Below, piece after piece: positions 7,201 through 13,132 of a stretch of 23,109 nt of DNA. The DNA comes from SFLA01 sp964485815. Lineage in GTDB: Bacteria; Bacillota; Clostridia; Oscillospirales; CAG-382. The notes below the pieces were generated by a model, which was given only the letters and a program-made list of their open reading frames with translations, searched no databases and had not been told where the DNA came from. The stretch covers positions 1 to 23,109 of the forward strand of contig CAZAJX010000030.1 in NCBI GenBank assembly GCA_964485815.1. The letters run 5' to 3'. Made by a program: the position numbers and the translations under genes. Position 1 is the stretch's first letter; every line of letters starts with the position of its first letter.

Positions 7201-8026
7201 CTTGGGTATCGCCGCAAAGAAGCTGGGCTGGAAGGTTATGACCCCGGTATTCGACGGCGCAAACGAAAAAGACATTATAGAATGCATGAAGATGGCGGAT
7301 ATGTGGCGTGACGTATATCCCGGTGAAAACATAACCGGTAAGGAAACCCGCACCGTTATCGACCCCGAAACAGGTGTTGAAAAGACTCAGGTAATCGACG
7401 GTAAGACCGTTCTTTACGACGGACGTACCGGTCTGCCCTTTGATAACCCCGTTACCGTGGGATATATGTACTTCCTCAAGCTGCACCATCTGGTTGATGA
7501 TAAGATCCACGCACGTTCCACCGGTCCTTACTCTCTCGTTACCCAGCAGCCCTTGGGCGGTAAAGCTCAGTTCGGCGGCCAGCGTTTCGGTGAAATGGAA
7601 GTTTGGGCATTGGAAGCATACGGCGCTGCATATACTCTGCAGGAGATCCTTACCGTCAAGTCCGACGACATCAAGGGCCGTGTAAAGGCATACGAGGCTA
7701 TCGTAAAGGGTCAGAACATCCCCGATCCCGGCGTGCCCGCATCCTTCAAGGTTCTCGTAAAAGAGCTCCAGTCCCTCGGTCTGGATATCAGAGTGCTTGA
7801 TAAGGACGATCGGGAGATCAACCTCAAGGACTACAGCGATGATGATGACGGCGACGAGCGCAAGTTCTCCGAAGAGGAGCTTGGCAAGTCCATTCTTGAG
7901 GATGCATCCGATATTATGTACGACGATGAAGAAGGCGTTATCAAGGAAGACGATTCCGAAGAAGACGATTACGGATTCGGCGACACAGGCGACTACGGTT
8001 TTGATACCGAAGACGACGATGAATAG
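4202..8026 (+). CDS. rpoB: DNA-directed RNA polymerase subunit beta
   Basis: This is the beta subunit of RNA polymerase, forming one side of the catalytic cleft and the rifamycin pocket. It has 1274 residues, longer than the roughly 1190 of Bacillus mainly because of an acidic tail. The N-terminus is typical (LEMPNLIEIQKKSF). The rifampicin cluster starts at about residue 496: FFGSSPLSQFMDQTNPLSEL, then THKRRLSALGPGGL. D507, H517 and S522 match the main sensitivity positions D516, H526 and S531 of E. coli; P501 replaces the usual Gln. GRHGNKGVISRILPSEDMPF and GGKAQFGGQRFGEMEVWALE are intact. The last 65 or so residues are Asp/Glu-rich. The start codon has only GGAG 11 nt upstream, but the protein N-terminus fits it. 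rplKAJL, normally just upstream, is absent; rpoB has its own promoter. rpoC begins 16 nt after the stop. Confidence 0.98.
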   Translation: MVKQQQLGTNVRMSFSKNREVLEMPNLIEIQKKSFKELIERDISDVLRDISPMTDYSGNLVIEFVDYSLSDAPKFTIEECKDRDVNYAVPFKVTVRLTNKATGEVKEQEIYMGDFPMMTDSGTFIINGAERVVVSQIVRSPGIYYEGTDDKSGKRLHSATVIPYRGAWLEYETDASDAFFVRIDKNRKIPITVLLRAFGLDTDKKIYELFGDEHILKATLEKDTMNAEAEKNGTNPQEEAYKEIYRKLRPGDPPLVESAQILLNNLFFDPKRYDISPVGRYKFNKKLALARRIAGCVLARPAVSPITGEVLFEAGSKLSRADAEYIEAAGIWSVYVNVEEDESTEREVRVFSNKMVDASKICGISNEELGLSEMVQQDVLMDIISTVGVSDVNALRKTIANRSDELIPKHITVDDIFASVNYLLCLSHGVGTVDDIDHLGNRRLRSVGELLLNQLRIGFSRMDKIVKEKMTTQDIETVTPQSLINIRPIVSSLRDFFGSSPLSQFMDQTNPLSELTHKRRLSALGPGGLSRDRASFEVRDVHYTHYGRMCPIETPEGPNIGLISYLSSYARVNNFGFIEAPYRVVKNGVVTDKTVYLTADAEDEFTVATGNEPINEDGTFVNRKIVARRRDEILEFEPNEIDLMDVSPKMVVSVATAMIPFLENDDNTRALMGSNMQKQAVPLMVTESPIVATGMEYKAAYDSGVIVICKRTGVVESVTADEVIVRAEDGTVDRYPLIKFQRSNQSTCVNQRPVVSKGQYIKAGDVVADGAATDNGEVALGKNVLIGFMTWEGYNYEDAVLLNERLVRDDLYTSIHIEEYYCESRDTKLGPEEITRDIPNVGDDMLKNLDADGVVCIGAEVGAGDILVGKVTPKGETELTAEERLLRAIFGEKAREVRDTSLRLPHGESGIVIDVKEFSRDDCDVLQPGVIKAVRVYVAQKRKISVGDKMAGRHGNKGVISRILPSEDMPFLPDGTPLDIVLNPLGVPSRMNIGQVLEVHLGIAAKKLGWKVMTPVFDGANEKDIIECMKMADMWRDVYPGENITGKETRTVIDPETGVEKTQVIDGKTVLYDGRTGLPFDNPVTVGYMYFLKLHHLVDDKIHARSTGPYSLVTQQPLGGKAQFGGQRFGEMEVWALEAYGAAYTLQEILTVKSDDIKGRVKAYEAIVKGQNIPDPGVPASFKVLVKELQSLGLDIRVLDKDDREINLKDYSDDDDGDERKFSEEELGKSILEDASDIMYDDEEGVIKEDDSEEDDYGFGDTGDYGFDTEDDDE

Positions 8027-8042
8027 AAAGAGGGAACGATAA

Positions 8043-11000
8043 ATGGAAAAAAATATAGAATTTGAATCCATACAAATCGGTCTTGCCTCTCCCGAAATGA
8101 TCAGAAGCTGGTCTTACGGCGAGGTCAAAAAGCCCGAAACTATCAATTACCGTACCCTTAAGCCGGAGCGCGACGGTCTGTTCTGCGAGCGCATCTTTGG
8201 TCCCAACAAGGACTGGGAATGCCACTGCGGAAAGTATAAACGCGGCGCGCGCTACAAGGGCAAGATATGTGAAAAATGCGGCGTTGAGATAACCACCAAC
8301 AAGGTGCGCCGTGAAAGAATGGGCCACGTAGAGCTTGCGGCTCCCGTTTCCCATATATGGTATTTCAGAGCGATCCCCTCCAAGATGGGTCTGCTCCTGG
8401 ATATGTCCCCCAAGGTGCTGGAAAAGGTGCTTTATTTCGCTCAGTATATCGTTATCGATCCGGGCGATACACCTCTCGCAAAGAAGCAGCTTCTTACCGA
8501 GCAGCAGCACAGAGATTTTCACGAAAAATACGAAAACGACTTCCGCGACGGTATCGGCGCGGAGGCCGTTAAGGAACTCCTTGCGGAGATCGACCTTGAA
8601 GCAGAGAGCGCAAAGCTCAAAAACGAGCTTCTCACCGCACAGGGTCAGCGTAAGGTAAGAGCTATCAAGCGTCTTGAGGTTGTGGAAGCATTCCGTCTTT
8701 CCGGAAACCGTCCCGAGTGGATGATTCTGGAAGCACTTCCCGTTATCCCTCCGGATATCCGTCCTATGGTACAGCTTGACGGCGGCAGATTTGCTACCAG
8801 CGACCTTAACGATCTCTACCGCAGAGTTATTAACAGAAACAACCGTCTTAAAAGACTTCTTGAGCTTCAGGCTCCCGAAATAATCATCCGTAACGAAAAG
8901 CGTATGCTTCAGGAAGCTGTTGACGCACTTATCGATAACGGCAGAAGAGGACGTCCCGTAACCGGACCCAACAACCGCGCTCTTAAATCTCTTTCCGAGA
9001 TGCTCCGCGGTAAGCAGGGCCGTTTCAGACAGAACCTGCTTGGTAAGCGTGTTGACTATTCCGGACGTTCGGTTATCGTTGTGGGACCCGAATTAAAGAT
9101 ATACCAGTGCGGTCTGCCCAAGGAAATGGCGCTTGAATTGTTCAAGCCCTTCGTAATGAAGACCCTTGTGGCTACCGGCAAGTCCACCAATATCAAGGAC
9201 GCAAAGAAGAAGGTTGAAAGAGCAAACGCAGAGGTTTGGGACGCACTTGACAGTGTTATCAAGGAGCATCCCGTTCTCCTCAACCGTGCGCCTACTCTTC
9301 ACAGACTTTCCATTCAGGCGTTTGAGCCTATCCTCGTAGAGGGCAGAGCTATTAAGCTCCATCCTCTGGTATGTTCCGCGTTCAACGCCGACTTCGACGG
9401 CGACCAGATGCCTGTTCACGTTCCTCTTTCCGCAGAGGCGCAGGCAGAAGCACGCTTCCTTATGCTTTCCGCAAACAACCTGCTCAAGCCCGTAAACGGT
9501 CGTGCGGTTGCAGTTCCTTCTCAGGATATGGTTCTCGGTTCTTACTTCCTTACCATGGATAAGCCCGGCGAGCCCGGCGAAGGCAAGTCCTTCCGTAACT
9601 TCGATGAAGCTGTTATGGCTTACGAAAACGGCGAATTGGGACTCCACGCAAAGATCAAGGTGCGCGTTTCCAAGGTTGTGGGCGGCGTAGAAAAGACCGG
9701 TATGACCGAAACCACCCTCGGACGTCTTATCTTTAACCGTCCCATTCCTCAGGATCTGGGCTTTGTGGACAGAAACGATCCCAAAAACGATTTCAAGCTT
9801 GAAATAGACTTTACCACCACCAAGGATGAGCTTGGCCAGATCGTTGACCGTTGTATCAAGTACCACGGCAACGCAGTTACCTGCGAAGTTCTGGATAACC
9901 TTAAGGCACAGGGCTTCAAGTACTCCACCAAGGGTGCTATCACCATCTGCGTTTACGATATGACTATTCCTCCCGAAAAGCAGGAGCTTATCGCTAAGGG
10001 TGATGAAAAGGTTGATAAAATCTCCGATTTCTACCGCCGCGGCTTGCTTTCCGACGAGGAACGCAGCGAGCGCGTTATCAAGGTTTGGGAATCCTGCACC
10101 AAAGAGGTTGCAGACGCACTTCAGAAGAACCTTGATAAGTATAACCCTATCAATATGATGGCGGTTTCCGGTGCCCGTGGTTCTATCAAGCAGATCAGAC
10201 AGCTTGCAGGTATGCGTGGTCTTATGGCTTCCGCAACCGGTAAGACTATAGAAATGCCCATTAAAGCGAACTTCCGTGAGGGCATGAAGATCTTGGAATA
10301 CTTCACCGCTGCCCGTGGTGCACGTAAGGGTCTGGCAGATACGGCTCTCCGTACCGCTGACTCCGGTTACCTTACCAGACGTCTTGTTGACGTTTCTCAG
10401 GACGTTATCGTACGCGAGGACGACTGCGGCGATACCAGAGGTCTGTGGGTAAGCAAGATCGTGGACGTACTTCCCGGCGGCAAGGAAGCTGTTATCGAGC
10501 CCTTCGAGGACAGACTTCTCGGCAGATACGTTGTGGGTGATCTTTGCGATCCCGCAACCGGCGAAGTTATCGTTCCCGATAACACTATGATAAACGAGGA
10601 TCAGGTTGCAAAGATCGTTGCCGCAGGCATCGAGAGAGTAAAGATCCGTTCCGTTATCAACTGCCGCGCAAAGCACGGCACCTGCGCACACTGCTACGGC
10701 GCAGACCTTGCTTCCGGCTTGAAGGTAAGCATCGGCGAATCCGTTGGTATCATCGCCGCACAGTCTATCGGTGAACCCGGTACCCAGCTTACCATGAGAA
10801 CCTTCCACTCGGGCGGTGTCGCCGGCGGCGATATTACCCAGGGTCTTCCCCGTGTTGAAGAGATCTTCGAAGCACGCAGACCCAAGAGAACAGCGGTTCT
10901 CGCAGATTTCAACGGTACCGTTCGTATCGAAGAAACCAAGAAAACAAAGCAGATCATCGTCCGCGATGATGAAACCGGTGAAGAATCCGTTACCGCCGTA

Positions 11001-11615
11001 CCTATGGTTACCAAGATAGCCGTAGAAAACGGTGCAAAGGTAGTGAAGTGCCAGAAGCTTACCGAAGGCACCGAATGCCCTGCGGATATTCTCCGTATCT
11101 CCGGTCTTGACGCGGTTTACTCCTATATCATCAAGGAGATCCAGCGCGTATACCGTCTGCAGGCGGTTGAGATCTCCGATAAGCATATCGAGATCATCGC
11201 ACGTCAGATGACCAGAAGAATCAGAATAGATAACCCCGGTGATACAGATATGCTGGTTGGCTCCAGCGTGGATATTTCCGAATTCACTACCGAAAACGAA
11301 AAGGTCCGTGCAAAGAACGCTCTGTTGGGAGAGAACGAAGTTCCTCTTATGGAGGCGGAAGGCGAAGCCACCCTGCTGGGTATTACCAAAGCATCCCTTT
11401 CTACCGATAGCTTCCTGTCCGCCGCTTCCTTCCAGGAAACCACCAAGGTTCTTACAGATGCGGCTATCAAGGGCAAGCGCGACCCGCTGCTCGGACTTAA
11501 AGAAAACGTTCTTATCGGTAAGCTCATTCCCGCAGGTACGGGTATGGGAATGTACCGCAACGTAAAGGTAGACCTGGGTGAAGAAAAAGAAGGAGTCTAC
11601 GATGCTGCAGAGTAG
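8043..11615 (+). CDS. rpoC: DNA-directed RNA polymerase subunit beta'
   Basis: This catalytic subunit of RNA polymerase has 1190 residues, close to the Bacillus length. It shows the first zinc-binding motif (C60, C62, C76, C79). The Mg2+-binding loop NADFDGD lies at 448-454, with three catalytic Asp at 450, 452 and 454. The bridge helix around 753-785 contains GARKGLADTALRTADSGYL, and the trigger loop MRTFHSGG starts at 918. The second zinc site has Cys in EDDCGDTRG and in INCRAKHGTCAHCYG. There is no large lineage insertion in the trigger loop, as expected for Firmicutes. Just before GARKG, the common ISTH is replaced by TAAR (755-758). The ribosome binding site is AGAGGG before ATG. The gene is cotranscribed with rpoB, and its last 14 nt overlap the start of the L7Ae-like gene. 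Confidence 0.98.
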   Translation: MEKNIEFESIQIGLASPEMIRSWSYGEVKKPETINYRTLKPERDGLFCERIFGPNKDWECHCGKYKRGARYKGKICEKCGVEITTNKVRRERMGHVELAAPVSHIWYFRAIPSKMGLLLDMSPKVLEKVLYFAQYIVIDPGDTPLAKKQLLTEQQHRDFHEKYENDFRDGIGAEAVKELLAEIDLEAESAKLKNELLTAQGQRKVRAIKRLEVVEAFRLSGNRPEWMILEALPVIPPDIRPMVQLDGGRFATSDLNDLYRRVINRNNRLKRLLELQAPEIIIRNEKRMLQEAVDALIDNGRRGRPVTGPNNRALKSLSEMLRGKQGRFRQNLLGKRVDYSGRSVIVVGPELKIYQCGLPKEMALELFKPFVMKTLVATGKSTNIKDAKKKVERANAEVWDALDSVIKEHPVLLNRAPTLHRLSIQAFEPILVEGRAIKLHPLVCSAFNADFDGDQMPVHVPLSAEAQAEARFLMLSANNLLKPVNGRAVAVPSQDMVLGSYFLTMDKPGEPGEGKSFRNFDEAVMAYENGELGLHAKIKVRVSKVVGGVEKTGMTETTLGRLIFNRPIPQDLGFVDRNDPKNDFKLEIDFTTTKDELGQIVDRCIKYHGNAVTCEVLDNLKAQGFKYSTKGAITICVYDMTIPPEKQELIAKGDEKVDKISDFYRRGLLSDEERSERVIKVWESCTKEVADALQKNLDKYNPINMMAVSGARGSIKQIRQLAGMRGLMASATGKTIEMPIKANFREGMKILEYFTAARGARKGLADTALRTADSGYLTRRLVDVSQDVIVREDDCGDTRGLWVSKIVDVLPGGKEAVIEPFEDRLLGRYVVGDLCDPATGEVIVPDNTMINEDQVAKIVAAGIERVKIRSVINCRAKHGTCAHCYGADLASGLKVSIGESVGIIAAQSIGEPGTQLTMRTFHSGGVAGGDITQGLPRVEEIFEARRPKRTAVLADFNGTVRIEETKKTKQIIVRDDETGEESVTAVPMVTKIAVENGAKVVKCQKLTEGTECPADILRISGLDAVYSYIIKEIQRVYRLQAVEISDKHIEIIARQMTRRIRIDNPGDTDMLVGSSVDISEFTTENEKVRAKNALLGENEVPLMEAEGEATLLGITKASLSTDSFLSAASFQETTKVLTDAAIKGKRDPLLGLKENVLIGKLIPAGTGMGMYRNVKVDLGEEKEGVYDAAE

Positions 11616-11847
11616 TGAAGACGGCAGTACGATGGCGGTCGGGTATAATCAATCCGTAAAGCTTATCCGAAGCGGCAAGGCGAAAAAGGTTTACCTTGCG
11701 TCTGATGCGGACCGTATGTTTACCGCAAAGGTAAAGGGCGAGATCCGCAGCGCCGGATACGTGGAAATGGATGAGAGTCTGACTGCGTGCCGCCTGGGTG
11801 AAATGGCAGGAATAGACGTTCCCGCCGCAATTATCACAATTTACTAA
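11602..11847 (+). CDS. rplGB: L7Ae/L30e-family RNA-binding protein (RplGB/YbxF-like)
   Basis: This 81-residue protein belongs to the L7Ae/L30e/Gadd45 family, whose bacterial members bind kink-turn RNA. An L7Ae-like gene (YbxF/RplGB) occupies the same position between rpoC and rpsL in Bacillus. Recognisable parts are the N-terminal VGYNQSVKLIRSGKAKKVYL, the middle SDADRMFTAKVKG and the C-terminal end GIDVPAAIITIY. I place the start at 11602 because AAGGAG (11590-11595) lies 6 nt upstream; the gene then overlaps the 3' end of rpoC by 14 nt, suggesting translational coupling. A second possible start lies at 11632. The common GxKQ motif reads GYNQ here. It is the last gene before the terminator at 11891, and its transcription appears separated from rpsL. 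SAM-I riboswitches contain a kink-turn, so one of its RNA partners could be nearby, but that is only inference. Confidence 0.87.
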   Translation: MLQSSEDGSTMAVGYNQSVKLIRSGKAKKVYLASDADRMFTAKVKGEIRSAGYVEMDESLTACRLGEMAGIDVPAAIITIY

Positions 11848-11890
11848 TATCCAAACGGTTTCACGGCAATAATTATTCGTGTTTACCATA

Positions 11891-11920
11891 AAAAACCCCT
11901 TGACAACAAGGGGTTTTTTT
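11891..11920 (+). terminator. Terminator of the rpoB-rpoC-rplGB operon
   Basis: A 12-bp perfect stem, AAAAACCCCTTG (11891-11902) and CAAGGGGTTTTT (11907-11918), has a 4-nt loop and ends in a T run to 11920. The right part of the left arm and the loop also form the -35 box of the next promoter. Confidence 0.92.
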
Positions 11921-11928
11921 GATATAAT
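11900..11928 (+). promoter_or_regulatory. Promoter of rpsL-rpsG-fusA, embedded in the terminator
   Basis: TTGACA (11900-11905) and TATAAT (11923-11928) are perfect consensus boxes with 17-bp spacing. The -35 box lies in the stem and loop of the terminator, and the spacer contains its right arm and T run. The new transcript would start near 11935 and open with a small hairpin, CGGGC-GCATAA-GCCCG (11936-11951), which could protect the 5' end. Confidence 0.85.
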
Positions 11929-11996
11929 CATTATTCGGGCGCATAAGCCCGTTAAATAAAATGTTTTCAGTTTTCGGGAAAGGAGGAAACAAAAGA

Positions 11997-12410
11997 GTGC
12001 CTACATTCAATCAGCTGGTAAAGCACGGCAGACAGGACAAGACCTATAAGTCCAAGTCCCCCGCACTGCACAGCAACATCAACAGCATTCGCAAGGTTAC
12101 CGTAAATAACCCCAATCCTCAGAAGAGAGGCGTTTGCACCAAGGTTGCTATCAAGACTCCTAAGAAGCCTAACTCCGCACAGAGAAAGGTTGCAAGAGTA
12201 AGACTTACCAACGGTATCGAAGTTTGGGGCTACATTCCCGGTATCGGTCACAACCTGCAGGAACACTCCGTGGTTCTTATCCGCGGCGGTAGAGTAAAGG
12301 ACCTTCCCGGTGTACGTTACCACATCATCCGCGGTAAGCTTGATACTCAGGGCGTTGCCAAGAGAAACCAGAGCCGTTCCAAGTACGGCGCAAAGGCTGC
12401 AAAGAAATAA
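11997..12410 (+). CDS. rpsL: 30S ribosomal protein S12
   Basis: This decoding-centre protein of the small ribosomal subunit has 137 residues when started at GTG 11997, which follows AAAGGAGG (11980-11987) by 9 nt and gives the standard N-terminus MPTFNQLVKHGRQDK. The Firmicute-type insertion near residues 24-40 (HSNINSIRKVTVNNPN) is present. PQKRGVCT, TPKKPNSA and GHNLQEHSVVLIRGGRVKDL follow. The lysines matching E. coli K42 and K87, where streptomycin resistance arises, are unchanged (K56 and K101). The usual Leu after KPNSA is Gln here. It is the first gene after the embedded promoter, cotranscribed with rpsG across a long structured gap. Confidence 0.97.
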   Translation: MPTFNQLVKHGRQDKTYKSKSPALHSNINSIRKVTVNNPNPQKRGVCTKVAIKTPKKPNSAQRKVARVRLTNGIEVWGYIPGIGHNLQEHSVVLIRGGRVKDLPGVRYHIIRGKLDTQGVAKRNQSRSKYGAKAAKK

Positions 12411-12413
12411 AAT

Positions 12414-12619
12414 CGTTTGCTGCTTTTGTCCTTTATCCGCATAGGACAGCTTAAAAAAGATAATGCGGTAAAAACAAACGGAAAGAATGTTCTTTTTGTT
12501 CGTGCTTATAAAGAAATGTTCGACGGTGACAAACCGTATTAATATAGATTTAGAGCACTGACGGAAGTAATTTTCGAGTACCTGTGAACTCATAAGCGTG
12601 AAAATACGCTATCTTTATG
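12414..12619 (+). promoter_or_regulatory. Structured rpsL-rpsG intercistronic RNA with possible pseudoknot
   Basis: The gap of 224 nt holds several helices. Stem 1 pairs 12426-12432 with 12443-12449 (TTGTCCT/AGGACAG, one G-U). The last six loop bases, CCGCAT (12437-12442), match ATGCGG (12463-12468), giving an H-type pseudoknot with a 13-nt A-rich crossing loop. CGTTTG (12414-12419) and CAAACG (12475-12480) could close it. A second hairpin (12474-12486 with 12491-12503, 12 of 13 pairs) competes with that closing stem. Smaller hairpins lie at 12523-12537 and 12595-12610, the last just before the rpsG ribosome binding site. In E. coli, S7 represses its own synthesis through the S12-S7 gap, so a similar role is plausible here. 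I do not recognise a known RNA family. Confidence 0.5.
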
Positions 12620-12634
12620 AAGGAGGGAAGTAAA

Positions 12635-13105
12635 GTGCCCAGAAGAGTACATGGATTCAAGAGAGAAGTTCTGCCTGATCCTATCTACAATTCCGTGCTT
12701 GTTACCAAGCTGGTAAACAACGTAATGCTTGACGGTAAGAAGGGTGTTGCCCAGAAGATCGTTTACGATGCATTTGCGATCGTAGAAGAAAAGACCGGTG
12801 CAAACGCACTGGAGCAGTTCCAGAAGGCTCTCAACAATGTAATGCCCGATCTCGAGGTTAAGGCGGTTCGCCGCGGCGGTTCCAACTACCAGGTTCCTAT
12901 GGAAGTTCGCCCCGAGAGAAGACAGACTCTTGGTCTCCGCTGGCTGGTTAATTTTTCCAGACAGAGAGGCGAGCGCACCATGTCCGAGCGTCTTGCTGCG
13001 GAAATTATGGATGCGATCAACAGCACCGGCGGTTCTGTTAAGAGAAAAGACGATATGCACAGAATGGCAGAAGCAAACAAGGCTTTTGCACACTACAGAT
13101 GGTAA
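12635..13105 (+). CDS. rpsG: 30S ribosomal protein S7
   Basis: This primary 16S rRNA-binding protein starts assembly of the small-subunit head and helps form the E site. It has 156 residues, the usual length. GTG at 12635 follows AAGGAGG (12620-12626) by 8 nt and gives the normal N-terminus MPRRVHGFKRE. Other conserved parts are DPIYNSVLVTKLVNNVM, GGSNYQVPMEVRPERR and the C-terminal KRKDDMHRMAEANKAFAHYRW. The Met one codon set upstream (12617) would destroy the ribosome binding site and is not used. It sits between rpsL and fusA; the stop is 27 nt before fusA. Like rpsL it starts with GTG, unlike fusA and tuf. Confidence 0.97.
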   Translation: MPRRVHGFKREVLPDPIYNSVLVTKLVNNVMLDGKKGVAQKIVYDAFAIVEEKTGANALEQFQKALNNVMPDLEVKAVRRGGSNYQVPMEVRPERRQTLGLRWLVNFSRQRGERTMSERLAAEIMDAINSTGGSVKRKDDMHRMAEANKAFAHYRW

Positions 13106-13132
13106 TTTTACCAAATCTCAAAGGAGAAATTT

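Noticed and set aside
6221..8071. 616-codon open frame on the minus strand opposite rpoB
   Set aside because: It is a shadow frame kept open by the strong codon bias of rpoB. Similar long antisense frames appear opposite rpoC and fusA, as expected from codon bias and not from real genes.
9093..11186. 697-codon minus-strand frame opposite rpoC
   Set aside because: Same cause as above; the plus strand encodes a full beta' subunit and the antisense peptide is low-complexity and unlike any known family.
11961..11996. ATG at 11961 as the start of rpsL
   Set aside because: It would add 12 residues foreign to S12 and would translate through the strong AAAGGAGG site, which is correctly spaced for GTG 11997.
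12617..12634. ATG at 12617 as the start of rpsG
   Set aside because: The codons would run through AAGGAGG; GTG 12635 gives the standard S7 N-terminus.
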